Assembly (NCBI GenBank): GCA_002305765.1
Contig: DBQU01000025.1
Span: 62,001-126,000, forward strand
Direction of reading: 5' to 3'
Length of the DNA stretch: 64,000 bases
Origin: Deltaproteobacteria bacterium UBA1386
GTDB lineage: Bacteria; Desulfobacterota; Syntrophorhabdia; Syntrophorhabdales; Syntrophorhabdaceae
Under the pieces are notes generated by a model. It was not told where the DNA came from and made no database searches. It worked only from the letters and a program-made list of their open reading frames with translations. Positions 34,840-43,619 of this stretch are shown one piece after another. Every line of letters begins with the position of its first letter. Within the stretch, counting starts at the first letter, position 1. The position numbers were made by a program, and so were the translations under genes.

Positions 34840-36336
34840 TCATTTCCTCCTGTTCCGCACGGGTATCCGGACCTTTATCGTCGTTCCCCTGCGCGGTCTG
34901 CCGCTGATGCTCACGTTGCCTCCCCACAGGTTGACCCGTTCCTGGATGCCTATGATCCCGAACGACTTCGGGTTGTCTCTCTCCTCCCGGGTGATGCCTC
35001 TTCCGTTGTCGGTCACCTCGAGGTGAAGGTTGCCGCCTTTCTCAACAAAGCGGACGCGGACGAGTGTCGCTCCGGAATGGCGAGCCACGTTCGTCAATGT
35101 CTCCTGGAATATGCGAAAAAGAGCGGTAGCCAGGTCCTTGTCGACGGAGCCGTCCTTGCAGTCGAAACGGGCGTCGCACTGAACGCCGGTCCTTCCCTGG
35201 AATTCCCCGACCTGCCATTCCATGGCGGCGATAAGACCAAGGTCATCGAGAAGTATGGGCCGAAGCTCCGTGGAGATGCGGTGCACGCTGTCTATCGTCC
35301 CGTCGACGAGGGTGCGCATCCGCTGCACCTTGCCGGCAAGCGACAGGTCTCCCGGCGGCATCGAAGAACCGAGCCACGCAAGGTCCATCTGGAGGGCCGT
35401 GAGCGACTGTCCCAGTTCGTCATGTATCTCCCGGGCTATGCGCGTGCTCTCCTTCTCGCGCACGGACTGAAGATAGATCGACAGTTCCCGGAGCTGTTCC
35501 CGGGAATTCGCGAGTTCTTGCTCGGCCCGTCTCTGCTCGGTGATGTCTTCATAGGTTATGACTATCCTGCGCTGTTTCAGCGCGTCCCCGATGCGGGCGC
35601 TCCTCATGCGGCAGAGGATGTCCCTTCCATTCTTGCGCCGGCAGGGAAACTCGGCGACGAAGGTGCGTTGATGTTCCAGGGTGCTGTAGAAGTAGCGGCC
35701 TATCTCTTCCGCCTCCGTCTCGTTCCGGTAGAAGAGGGTGACGCTTTTGCCGATAAGCTCCTCCGGGTGCCAACCGAAGACCTCCTCGACGGCCGTGTTG
35801 GCGAAGTTGATCCGCCTGTCTTCGAGACCGACAACGGCCTGGGGGATCGCATCCAGGATGGACGACTTGAGGGCGTCCAACTCCTGGAGGCTCTCCTTTG
35901 CCACCTTGTGTTCCGTGATGTCCATCGAATTACCGAGGACGGCCTTTTGTTTCTTGAAAATGATGGGCGTCACCGTCTCCATGATCCACTTGACCTGCCC
36001 CTGCTTTGTTATGAGCCGGTATTCGAAGGGGGTGAGGCGGTGACCTTTCAGCATGTCGACGGTTTCCCTGACGGCCGTCACCCTATCGTCGGGATGGACG
36101 ACACTGAGGGGGTCCATCTGAAGGAGTTCCGCCTCAGCGTAGCCCGTGTACTCCTGGATGTGGAGATTGACGAATTGAAATCTCTTGTTCACGGCGATAT
36201 AGACGCCCACCTGGAGGTTGTTGGCGAGCGTCTTATAGAGTTCTGTTTCGGTGGTAGCCGACATGTTCAGCCGTTTCCGCTCGAGACCGCCCCGAGCCGT
36301 CAGTACTGTCTGTGCGAGCTTCTTCTTCATGATCAT
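34840..36336 (-). CDS. PAS-PAS sensor histidine kinase (NarX-type HisKA_3)
   Basis: About 498 aa from ATG 36336; ATGs at 36330 and 36264 are alternatives. No membrane segment, so it is a cytoplasmic sensor. Two PAS domains (about 35-155 and 160-285), a coiled linker, then a HisKA_3 dimerisation helix with the phospho-histidine in R-I-A-R-E-I-H-D-E-L-G-Q and a HATPase_c domain (N-box E-T-L-T-N-V-A-R-H, G1 D-N-G-R-G). Coupled to the response regulator. A promoter is visible at 36531-36559 on the minus strand. Confidence 0.92.
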   Translation of the reverse strand: MIMKKKLAQTVLTARGGLERKRLNMSATTETELYKTLANNLQVGVYIAVNKRFQFVNLHIQEYTGYAEAELLQMDPLSVVHPDDRVTAVRETVDMLKGHRLTPFEYRLITKQGQVKWIMETVTPIIFKKQKAVLGNSMDITEHKVAKESLQELDALKSSILDAIPQAVVGLEDRRINFANTAVEEVFGWHPEELIGKSVTLFYRNETEAEEIGRYFYSTLEHQRTFVAEFPCRRKNGRDILCRMRSARIGDALKQRRIVITYEDITEQRRAEQELANSREQLRELSIYLQSVREKESTRIAREIHDELGQSLTALQMDLAWLGSSMPPGDLSLAGKVQRMRTLVDGTIDSVHRISTELRPILLDDLGLIAAMEWQVGEFQGRTGVQCDARFDCKDGSVDKDLATALFRIFQETLTNVARHSGATLVRVRFVEKGGNLHLEVTDNGRGITREERDNPKSFGIIGIQERVNLWGGNVSISGRPRRGTTIKVRIPVRNRRK

Positions 36337-36530
36337 TACCTGCCGCGTAACCGTTCCGGGCCCAAAGCGCCGGGTTCCGGTCCTCGGGACGAGAAACCTC
36401 AAACGCAGACCTTTCCCGTTGTTGAGCCACCTTCGTTGTGGGAGTAGTAAAGGTGAGGGTACGTCTCAACGCAAGCCGATGAGAGAAGCAATTTGGCCGG
36501 ACGTTCATGTGCGCCCCGGCATCATGTTCA

Positions 36531-36559
36531 ATATTACAATGCCCCGCCGGCTATGTCAA
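36531..36559 (-). promoter_or_regulatory. Promoter for the histidine kinase-response regulator pair
   Basis: On the minus strand, TTGACA (36559-36554), a 17-base spacer and TAATAT (36536-36531). It sits back to back with a plus-strand promoter at 36586-36614. Confidence 0.6.
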
Positions 36560-36585
36560 TCTTTTGCCGTGATGTTAGGATGTCA

Positions 36586-36614
36586 TTGACACAATCCTGA
36601 CCGACTGATACTAT
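36586..36614 (+). promoter_or_regulatory. Promoter for the nitroreductase gene
   Basis: TTGACA (36586-36591), 17-base spacer, TACTAT (36609-36614), 40 bases upstream of the ATG at 36654. The two divergent promoters account for the 316-base gap between the kinase and nitroreductase genes; nothing else is seen there. Confidence 0.6.
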
Positions 36615-36653
36615 CACGGGGAGGAGAATAGACACAGCAAAAAGGGGGATGAC

Positions 36654-37226
36654 ATGGATCTGTTCGCGGCTATGCGCGGAAGGAGGAGCTGCCGGGATTA
36701 CCTGCCGGAAGCGGTCGGAGACGATGTGATCGAAAAGGTTCTGGAGGCCGCAACATGGGCGCCATCACCGCTCAACATGCAGCCATGGGAATTCTTCGTG
36801 ATCACGGACGCGGCGGTGAGGGAAAGGATCTACGACGAGGCACAGAGGTGCCGGCTGTGGGCCTTCGAGAAAAGCGGTTGGAAGTGGCTCGAGTCATACA
36901 GGGTCGATTTCCTGAAACAGGCGCCCGTCATTGTCGCGGTGGTGGGTGATCCAGGGAAGACGGGCGTGGACATGTTCATGGAAGAGGGCGGCATGGGATA
37001 CCAGGCCGCATGTGCCGCGGCAGTCCAGAACATGCACCTTGCCGCCCATTCCCTGGGACTGGGCTCGCTCTGGTTCACCCTCTTCGACAAGAAGGTCTTG
37101 AGGGAGATACTGGGGATCGACGGGGCGAAGATGCCCCTTGCCCTCGTGTGCCTGGGCAAAGGGGCATCGGATATCCGTGAGGTCCCGAGAAAGGCCGTGA
37201 AGGAAAAAACGACCTACCTCAGGTGA
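36654..37226 (+). CDS. Nitroreductase-family FMN oxidoreductase
   Basis: 190 aa with AAAGGGGG before the ATG. The N-terminus shows the FMN-phosphate motif R-G-R-R-S-C-R-D-Y and the A-T-W-A-P-S-P-L-N-M-Q-P-W motif; the C-terminal part has the A-V-Q-N-M-H-L-A-A-H-S-L-G-L-G-S-L-W-F segment. It is NAD(P)H-dependent and probably dimeric. The acceptor is unknown. Confidence 0.9.
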   Translation: MDLFAAMRGRRSCRDYLPEAVGDDVIEKVLEAATWAPSPLNMQPWEFFVITDAAVRERIYDEAQRCRLWAFEKSGWKWLESYRVDFLKQAPVIVAVVGDPGKTGVDMFMEEGGMGYQAACAAAVQNMHLAAHSLGLGSLWFTLFDKKVLREILGIDGAKMPLALVCLGKGASDIREVPRKAVKEKTTYLR

Positions 37227-37299
37227 GGTGGTTCGCTCCGGAGGGACACAGAGAGAGGGATCCTCGCCGCGGATCAGGATAAGGGCCGGCCCGTCGTCG

Positions 37300-37842
37300 T
37301 TATTGCGCCGTCTTCGGTCCCGTGAACTCCCACTGGCACCAGCTGTCAGGGGGATGAGAACCCGGGGGACAGTATTTGCAGGATACTTTTACCCTGGAAT
37401 CGATGATCGCGGCGACATTCGTGAAGCCATGCTCGAAGGTGGGCCGGCAGGCGAAGACCTCCTTGCCTGACCGGAGTCTCGCCTCCTGGGGAGGACAGGA
37501 AAGGACCGTCAGAAGCGCTCTTTCGCCGTCCTTTTGGATGATGTAGGAACATTTCGCCGCCCAGCTCATGAGGTTTATGGCGCCGAGGACCGCGTCCAGG
37601 CCCGCGTTCTCCGGCAGGGAAAGGACCTCCTTTATCCGCCGGGCTTCCAGCTTCGAGGACACGTCCCACATGTGGATATCGATCTCGAGGGCTTTTTCCG
37701 TCCCGTATCTGTCCTCAACCCCGGAGAACCATAGGCCGTCACAGGTATGCCAGTTCCATGAATACATTTTGATGAGCTCTATGAGCGTCTCCCTCGGGAG
37801 TTGTTCCAGTTGGGCGTGAACCGGGTTCTGTGGCGTTTCCAT
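37300..37842 (-). CDS. DUF6125 family protein
   Basis: 180 aa from ATG 37842, with a strong AAGGAGG about 10 bases upstream. Characteristic run W-x-x-x-D-G-L-W-F-S-G-V-E-D-R-Y-G near residue 35, and a C-terminal cysteine-rich part (C-K-Y-C-P-P, later S-W-C-Q-W). The family is found in anaerobes and has no settled function. The open frame continues far upstream across the antisense of the phosphatase gene; the homology and the ribosome-binding site fix the start. Confidence 0.8.
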   Translation of the reverse strand: METPQNPVHAQLEQLPRETLIELIKMYSWNWHTCDGLWFSGVEDRYGTEKALEIDIHMWDVSSKLEARRIKEVLSLPENAGLDAVLGAINLMSWAAKCSYIIQKDGERALLTVLSCPPQEARLRSGKEVFACRPTFEHGFTNVAAIIDSRVKVSCKYCPPGSHPPDSWCQWEFTGPKTAQ

Positions 37843-37989
37843 GATTCCCTGACCTCCTTGTTGTGATGGGTGCGGAAATAGTATGACACGATGTGGATGG
37901 GAAATGAAAATAATTCCCAAAAAGAAAGGCTCCAAAGTAATATATATGATACCCGTTCGGGCGATGATTGTCAGAGGGAGGCTGGAGTG

Positions 37990-39684
37990 ATGAAGAACAG
38001 GAATGCGATGGCGATACTGCCGCTGCTGGCCGTGTATCTCGTGTCCGTCGCTGCTTTTCTTTCGATGAGCGGCATTGCGATCTGTGCGGAAACGGTCTTC
38101 AGGAACGTCATCGTCCTTGTGGCGGATGGAATGGGCTCCACCCATACGACTTTGACCAGATGGTACAAGGGAGCCCCCCTTTCGTTGGATGCTATGTATG
38201 TGGGAGGGGTGCGGACCTATAGCGCCGATTCGCTGATAACCGACTCGGCACCTGCCGCGACGGCCCTCGCATGCGGCTTCAAATCCACGGACAAGTCCGT
38301 GGGCATAATGGCCTGCGCGGTGACCATCCCGGGGGTCCCCGATCCCGGAGGGTCCCGGTGCAAACCGATAGCGTCCGTGCTGGAAGGAGCGAAACTGAGT
38401 GGCAGGTCCGTCGGTCTTGTGGCGACCTCCAACGTCCAGCATGCGACGCCTGCCGCCTTCTCTTCCCACTGGCCCTACAGGGCCGATTACAGCGAGATCG
38501 CGAGACAGCAGGTATACCAGGACATCGACGTGGTCCTGGGGGGCGGGAGGCAATACCTGCTTCCCGCGGATAAGGGTGGTACGCGAAAGGACGACGAGAA
38601 CCTCGTCAATGTCCTCCGGTCGAAAGGCTATGCTTTCGTGGTGAACAGGGAAGAGATGTTGAACGCAGCATCCCCGAAGCTCTGGGGCATGTTCGCGGAT
38701 GACTCGCTGGCGTACGATCTCGACAGAAAGAGCCTCTCGCCGGACGAACCAAGCCTGTCGGAAATGACGGGTAAGGCGATGGAGGTCCTGTCGAAGAACC
38801 CGAAAGGCTTCTTCCTGTTCGTGGAAGGAAGCAAGATAGACTGGGCCTCTCACGCCAACGACCCCGTGGGGGTGATAAGCGATGTCCTTGCCTTCGATGA
38901 GGCCGTCGGGACTGCCGTCGATTTCGCGCGCAGGAGTGGTGGTACCATGGTGATCGCGCTGTCGGACCATGGAAACGGAGGAATGTCCATTGGGAACCGG
39001 GGGACGGACAAGGCTTACTCCCGTTTGCGGCACGAGAGGGTTGTCGGTCCCCTCAGGAAGGTGTCCCTCACCGGCGAGGGGATTGAGAAAGCGTTGAAGG
39101 ACGACAGGTCAGAGGACAACGTGAGGAAGGTGATAGGGAAATACCTCGGGATAGACGATCTGACACCAGGGGAGATGGCCGCTGTCCGTTCCGCGAAGCC
39201 CGGAAAGATGAACGAGGCGACAGGCCCTCTCGTAAGCACGCGAAGCTGCGTGGGTTGGACGACCCACGGGCATACGGGTGAAGACCTTTTTTTCTATTAC
39301 TATGGGATGGACAGACCTCTGCCAACGATGGAGAACTCCGATATCGCCCGCGTTATGGCAAAAGCGATGGGATTCGACCTGGCCGATGCGGACAGGCGGC
39401 TCTTCGTCCCCGCCGAAGAGGTTTTCAAGAGGATTGGGGCATCGGTGACCCTCGACCGCAGGGACCCCCGCAACATGGTCCTCATCGTCGAATCGGAGGG
39501 GAAGAGAGCCGAGTTGCCGCTGAGCAAAAATACCATGAGAATAGAGGGAAGGACGAAAACCACCCGCACCCTGGAAGGCATCACCGTCCTCGCCCCCGCG
39601 ACCGGCAAAGTCTACATCCCCCGGCAGGCGGTGGAGATCTTCGAGAATGTTCAAGGGTTCAAAAGTTCAAAGGTTCAAGAGTAG
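37990..39684 (+). CDS. Alkaline phosphatase (PhoA superfamily), periplasmic
   Basis: 564 aa. Signal peptide at the N-terminus (hydrophobic I-L-P-L-L-A-V-Y-L-V, probable cleavage near I-C-A-E). Metal and catalytic sites: V-A-D-G-M-G, nucleophile serine in I-T-D-S-A-P-A-A-T-A, E-G-S-K-I-D-W-A-S-H, L-S-D-H-G-N-G-G-M and T-T-H-G-H-T-G-E-D. It hydrolyses phosphomonoesters in the periplasm. The last ~11 residues (V-Q-G-F-K-S-S-K-V-Q-E) are encoded by an intergenic repeat that runs over the stop codon. No Pho box was identified. Confidence 0.92.
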   Translation: MKNRNAMAILPLLAVYLVSVAAFLSMSGIAICAETVFRNVIVLVADGMGSTHTTLTRWYKGAPLSLDAMYVGGVRTYSADSLITDSAPAATALACGFKSTDKSVGIMACAVTIPGVPDPGGSRCKPIASVLEGAKLSGRSVGLVATSNVQHATPAAFSSHWPYRADYSEIARQQVYQDIDVVLGGGRQYLLPADKGGTRKDDENLVNVLRSKGYAFVVNREEMLNAASPKLWGMFADDSLAYDLDRKSLSPDEPSLSEMTGKAMEVLSKNPKGFFLFVEGSKIDWASHANDPVGVISDVLAFDEAVGTAVDFARRSGGTMVIALSDHGNGGMSIGNRGTDKAYSRLRHERVVGPLRKVSLTGEGIEKALKDDRSEDNVRKVIGKYLGIDDLTPGEMAAVRSAKPGKMNEATGPLVSTRSCVGWTTHGHTGEDLFFYYYGMDRPLPTMENSDIARVMAKAMGFDLADADRRLFVPAEEVFKRIGASVTLDRRDPRNMVLIVESEGKRAELPLSKNTMRIEGRTKTTRTLEGITVLAPATGKVYIPRQAVEIFENVQGFKSSKVQE

Positions 39685-39773
39685 AAAGGCAGACTATGTG
39701 CCCGGGTCAGTCCTTGCGTTGACAGCCGACCACTCTTCGCGGTCTTTCTCTTGAATTCTTGAACTCTTGAACC
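39649..39773. repeat. Hairpin repeat island (GTTCAA-AGGTTCAAGAG word)
   Basis: The left part (39649-39681) iterates GTTCAAGG/GTTCAAAA/GTTCAAGAG and lies inside the end of the phosphatase gene. The right part (39751-39773, CTTGAATTCTTGAACTCTTGAACC) is its reverse complement and ends five bases before the stop of the convergent IclR gene. Confidence 0.75.
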
Positions 39774-39777
39774 GTCT

Positions 39778-40527
39778 TTACTGTGACAGTCTGTCGGATA
39801 TCCTGCGGGCGGTGTTGACGAGGTGTTGAGCCATTTCCGGCAGTTTGTCCGTGGGCATGGAGCCGGTGAAGCCGAGGATACAGATGGCTCCGACGGGATA
39901 GTCGTTGGCGTAGACGAGGGTGGCTATCGCCCTGACACCCATGAGATATTCCTCGAGGTCGAGGCTGTAGTGGCGTTTCCGTGTCACCCGTATCTCGTCG
40001 ATGAAACGGTCGAGGTCGGTGATGCTGTTCGGAGTGTATCTGGGCAGGCCTTTTTCCTTGAGAAAGTCCCGGATGTCGGCGTCCTCCATGGGGGCGAGGA
40101 AGGCCTTGCAGAATACCGATGCCGTTATCGGCAGCCGTGTTCCGACGGGGGACGATATCTTGAGCTTCTTGCGGGTCTCTATGGTGTCGATGACCTTGAC
40201 GACGCTATCCTCGCGGACACAGAGAAAGACCGTTTCGTCGACGTTCTCGACGAGCTTCTCGAGGAAGGGGCGGGCGATCGAGCTCAGCTCACCGCCCTGA
40301 AGGACCCTCTTCGCGATCTTGAAGAGTTCCTCGCCTATCGTGTAGCGCTTCGTGGACTTGCTCTTCACGATGAGGTTCTCCTCCTGCAGGGCCTTGAGTA
40401 TACCGAACACGGTGCTCTTGCTGAGGGCGAGTGTCCGAGCCACCTCCGTGACACCCAGCGGTCTTTTGCTGTCCACGATGAGCGAAAGGACCTCAAAGGT
40501 CTTCTTTATGACGGGCGCGCTGTACAT
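39778..40527 (-). CDS. IclR-family transcriptional regulator
   Basis: 249 aa. N-terminal winged helix (G-V-T-E-V-A-R-T-L-A-L-S-K-S-T-V-F) and C-terminal effector domain (V-G-T-R-L-P-I-T-A-S-V-F-C-K-A-F, G-V-R-A-I-A-T-L-V). It is divergent from the RACo gene that begins the Wood-Ljungdahl cluster, so control of that cluster is a reasonable inference. The start codon is only about 11 bases from the predicted transcription start, and no Shine-Dalgarno is seen. Confidence 0.9.
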   Translation of the reverse strand: MYSAPVIKKTFEVLSLIVDSKRPLGVTEVARTLALSKSTVFGILKALQEENLIVKSKSTKRYTIGEELFKIAKRVLQGGELSSIARPFLEKLVENVDETVFLCVREDSVVKVIDTIETRKKLKISSPVGTRLPITASVFCKAFLAPMEDADIRDFLKEKGLPRYTPNSITDLDRFIDEIRVTRKRHYSLDLEEYLMGVRAIATLVYANDYPVGAICILGFTGSMPTDKLPEMAQHLVNTARRISDRLSQ

Positions 40528-40529
40528 AA

Positions 40530-40546
40530 TTCACGATGGTGAACAC
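40530..40546. promoter_or_regulatory. Probable IclR operator
   Basis: An inverted repeat TTCAC-GATG-GTGAA (40530-40543) sits on the predicted start site of the iclR transcript. The half-sequence GATGGTGAACAC (40535-40546) recurs as GATAGTGAACAC at 40637-40648 in the same divergent gap, 11 of 12 bases identical. Confidence 0.55.
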
Positions 40547-40573
40547 TATATAATATAAGGGCCCTTTTGTCAA
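40545..40573 (-). promoter_or_regulatory. Promoter of the IclR gene
   Basis: On the minus strand, TTGACA (40573-40568), 17-base spacer and TATAGT (40550-40545), with the operator-like repeat just downstream. Confidence 0.6.
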
Positions 40574-40725
40574 CGTTAATTTGTTGATAATACTGCTTTA
40601 AGAAGGGAGGTATCCAAATAGCCGGTTGGCATTTATGATAGTGAACACGGGCCTTTTGGGAAGCCGAAGCAGGAGCGGCCGCCCTGGAAATTAGGGTATG
40701 TTCAAAGATGGGAGAATTTGGTACA

Positions 40726-42681
40726 ATGATGTGTCTAAAGACCATGCCACCAGAATACAGAATAAGATTTCTGCCGATGGACCGGAGTGTGCCGGCGGAA
40801 GCAGGAGAGAACTTACTCGAAACAGCCATGAAGGCGGGGGTGCATATCAATGCCTCCTGCGGGGGGAGGGGAGTCTGCGGAAAATGCAGGGTGCGGGTGG
40901 TCGGAGGTTCACTGGTTTCGCCCGTCCATCCTTCTGTCGGTGAAGAGGGGCATGCCGCGGGCATCCGTCTTGCCTGCGCCTCCAGTGTCACCGGTGACGC
41001 CGACATCGAGATCCCTCTGGAATCGCAGGTGGACAGAAGCGTTCTGAGAAGGTCGACGGTCATGAGTGACGTGGACGCGGGGAACATCGATGAGGCCCTC
41101 CTCGGCGAATATGGCAGGGAGCCGCTGGTGGAAAGGTATGGTCTTGAAATCCCTCGCCCCGATATACAGGACAATATCTCCGATGCGGCGAGGATAGCGC
41201 GGGCCCTGGCGTCAAAGCCGGAATGCGGGGAGTCCGTCGCGCTTCCCTTGAGGGTGATGCGCGGTCTCGGCGCCAGGCTCAGGGACGCGGACTGGAAGGT
41301 CACCGTCAACGTGGCTATGAGCGGTCAGAGAGAGGTCACATCCGTCACCGCGGGCAGCGCCGAGGGGTCACATTACGCGATCGCCGTCGACATCGGGACG
41401 ACGACCGTTGCCGCCCAACTCCTCGCCTGCGACGGTGGTGAAGGAAAGAGGATCATACTGGCATCCTCCTCGGACTACAACAGACAGATCAGTTTCGGAG
41501 AGGACGTCATCAGCAGGATCATGTATGCGGGAAAGCGCAACGGACTCAAGAAGCTTCAGGAGGTCATCGTCTCCACCGTCAACCTCCTCATCGGCGAACT
41601 CCTGGGAGAGACGGGTCTTGACAGGGACGACGTAAGCCACGTCGTCGTGGCCGGGAACACAACGATGATGCACCTCTTTTACGGGATAGAACCGAAACAC
41701 ATCATGCTTGCCCCCTATACCCCGCTCACGACGGTCTTTCCTCCGGTCGGCTGCGGCGAAGTTGGCCTCGAGACTGCGCCCCACACGCGCCTTTTTTCCG
41801 TACCCGGCGTCTCGTCCTACGTTGGGGGAGACATCGTATCCGGTGTGGCGCTTTCGGGCATGACGGAAAGGGAAGGAGTTTCGCTCTTCATGGATATCGG
41901 GACCAATGGCGAGATCGTTCTCGGGAACGGTCAGTGGCTCCTGTGCGCCAGCTGTTCGGCCGGTCCCGCTTTTGAGGGTGGAGGCATTCAGTTCGGCACG
42001 CGGGCGGCCCCGGGGGCCATCGAAAAGGTGCGCATCAATCCCGCCACCCTGGAACCGATGATCCTCACCGTAGGCAGGAAGAAACCGCTCGGGATCTGTG
42101 GTTCCGGACTCATCGACATCGTGGCGGAGCTTCTTCTCGCAGGTGTTATCGACCGCAGCGGGAAGTTCTCGGCTGATAGAAAGACGAAGAGGGTGAGAGA
42201 CGGCTCGAACGGCCGGGAATACGTCCTGTGTTTCGCCTCGGAAACGAATATCGAACGTGACATCGTGATCACCGAGATAGACCTGGACAATATCATGCGA
42301 ACGAAGGCCGCGGTGTACGCGGGCTGCTCGGTGCTCCTCGAGAATGGAGGCCTTGCATTTGGCGATCTCGATATGGTTATTATTGCAGGGGGCTTCGGTC
42401 ACTCCATAGACATCGAAAAGGCGATCGTGATGGGTCTTCTGCCCGAACTGCCGGCAGAGCGTTTCCGGTTCATGGGGAACGCGTCCCTGGGAGGCGCCAG
42501 GATAGCGGCCGTCTCCCGCGGGTTCTTCGAGAAGGCGGGACAGGTTGCCCGGTCGATGACGAACATCGAATTGTCGAACAACGCGCAGTTCATGGATGAG
42601 TTCATGGCGGCAATGTTTCTCCCCCACACGGACAGCAGGGCCTTTCCGGAGACGATGAAGTCCCTAAAGGACAGGCAATAA
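40726..42681 (+). CDS. Reductive activator of the corrinoid protein (RACo, ASKHA-domain ferredoxin-like)
   Basis: About 651 aa (starts at 40708, 40726 or 40744 are possible). N-terminal [2Fe-2S] ferredoxin domain (C-G-G-R-G-V-C-G-K-C with a further Cys at L-A-C-A-S), a linker, and a large DUF4445/ASKHA ATPase domain (A-V-D-I-G-T-T-T-V-A, V-V-A-G-N-T-T-M-M-H, F-M-D-I-G-T-N-G-E, I-I-A-G-G-F-G). It uses ATP to reduce inactive Co(II) in the corrinoid Fe-S protein to Co(I). It heads the cluster, next to cooC, folD and the acs genes. Confidence 0.92.
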   Translation: MMCLKTMPPEYRIRFLPMDRSVPAEAGENLLETAMKAGVHINASCGGRGVCGKCRVRVVGGSLVSPVHPSVGEEGHAAGIRLACASSVTGDADIEIPLESQVDRSVLRRSTVMSDVDAGNIDEALLGEYGREPLVERYGLEIPRPDIQDNISDAARIARALASKPECGESVALPLRVMRGLGARLRDADWKVTVNVAMSGQREVTSVTAGSAEGSHYAIAVDIGTTTVAAQLLACDGGEGKRIILASSSDYNRQISFGEDVISRIMYAGKRNGLKKLQEVIVSTVNLLIGELLGETGLDRDDVSHVVVAGNTTMMHLFYGIEPKHIMLAPYTPLTTVFPPVGCGEVGLETAPHTRLFSVPGVSSYVGGDIVSGVALSGMTEREGVSLFMDIGTNGEIVLGNGQWLLCASCSAGPAFEGGGIQFGTRAAPGAIEKVRINPATLEPMILTVGRKKPLGICGSGLIDIVAELLLAGVIDRSGKFSADRKTKRVRDGSNGREYVLCFASETNIERDIVITEIDLDNIMRTKAAVYAGCSVLLENGGLAFGDLDMVIIAGGFGHSIDIEKAIVMGLLPELPAERFRFMGNASLGGARIAAVSRGFFEKAGQVARSMTNIELSNNAQFMDEFMAAMFLPHTDSRAFPETMKSLKDRQ

Positions 42682-42682
42682 G

Positions 42683-42808
42683 TGACAGGTCATAGGTAAT
42701 AGGTAATAGGAAGACAGATGAAGACAGACAATGGACTACGGCACACGCGCCAAGCGGAGGTTGGAGAAAGTTTTCTCCCATCACCTATAACCCATCACCC
42801 ATCACCTG
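42683..42808. repeat. Hairpin repeat island (AGGTAATAGG / CATCACC words)
   Basis: The left arm (42683-42710) iterates AGGTCATAGGTAATAGG right after the RACo stop. The right arm (42777-42808) iterates CCCATCACCTATAACC words, roughly its reverse complement and identical in type to those at 2141-2166. Confidence 0.65.
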
Positions 42809-42835
42809 CCTCCGCAGGAGGCGCAGGAGGCCTCC
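42808..42835 (+). promoter_or_regulatory. Self-complementary ribosome-binding region before cooC
   Basis: GCCTCCGCAGGAGGC (42808-42822) is a perfect hairpin, followed by GGAGG (42826-42830) then CCTCC and the ATG. The GCCTCC can pair with either GGAGGC, so the Shine-Dalgarno may be occluded in one fold. Confidence 0.45.
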
Positions 42836-43606
42836 ATGCCTAGAGTGATCGCGGTGGCGGGTAAAGGCGGGGTCGGGAAGACGACCATAGGCGGAATGCT
42901 TGTCAGATATCTCGTGGAAAAGGTAGGGAAGGGGCCGGTGCTTGCCGTGGATGCCGATCCCAACTCCAATCTCAACGAGGTGCTGGGCGTCAGCGTCCAC
43001 GCCACCATAGGAGAGGCCAGGGAGAAACTCAAGGAGGATGTCCCCGCGGGAATGAGCAAGGACAACTGGTTGGAGTACAAGGTCCAGGAGGCGGTCATCG
43101 AGGCGAAGGGCTTCGATCTTCTCGTCATGGGAAGGCCGGAGGGCCCCGGGTGTTACTGCGCGGCGAACAGCATGGCGAAGAAGTATATCGATGCCCTGAA
43201 GGGCAACTACGCCTTCGTGGTCGTCGACAACGAGGCGGGTATGGAGCACATGAGCCGGCTCGTGACGCAGGATGTGGACATCCTTTACGTGATATCGGAC
43301 CCGACGCCGCGGGGGATCCTCACAGTGTCGCGGATCCTGTCGATCATAGGCGAGCTCGGTCTTCATATAAGAAAGACCGTTGTCATAGTCAACCGCGTGA
43401 GCGGGAAGGACGGAGGTATGCTGGAGAAGGCCGCCCGGGAAAGAGGTGTCGAGATAGGCGGCATCGTCAGGGACGATGAGGACCTCGTTCGCGCCGACGC
43501 GGAAGGAAAGAGCGTTTTCGAGCTCCCATCCGCATCGGGTTCGCTTGTGGACGCCTGGGCCATCTTCGAAGGGACGATGGGTCCCGACGGGAGCGCTGGT
43601 CTGTGA
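42836..43606 (+). CDS. CooC/AcsF-type nickel-insertion ATPase
   Basis: 256 aa. Deviant Walker A G-K-G-G-V-G-K-T-T near residue 10, the D-A-D-P-N-S-N switch and a C-x-C motif (G-P-G-C-Y-C-A-A-N) expected to bind the metal in the dimer. MinD-superfamily ATPase that supports Ni insertion into CO dehydrogenase (CooC) or acetyl-CoA synthase (AcsF). The two cannot be told apart from sequence; the cluster contains both client enzymes. Confidence 0.92.
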   Translation: MPRVIAVAGKGGVGKTTIGGMLVRYLVEKVGKGPVLAVDADPNSNLNEVLGVSVHATIGEAREKLKEDVPAGMSKDNWLEYKVQEAVIEAKGFDLLVMGRPEGPGCYCAANSMAKKYIDALKGNYAFVVVDNEAGMEHMSRLVTQDVDILYVISDPTPRGILTVSRILSIIGELGLHIRKTVVIVNRVSGKDGGMLEKAARERGVEIGGIVRDDEDLVRADAEGKSVFELPSASGSLVDAWAIFEGTMGPDGSAGL

Positions 43607-43619
43607 CGAAGGAGCGTAT

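Noticed and set aside
37843..39033. Minus-strand open frame extending the DUF6125 gene by ~400 codons
   Set aside because: It is the antisense of the alkaline phosphatase gene; high GC removes stops. Ribosome-binding site and homology place the start at 37842.
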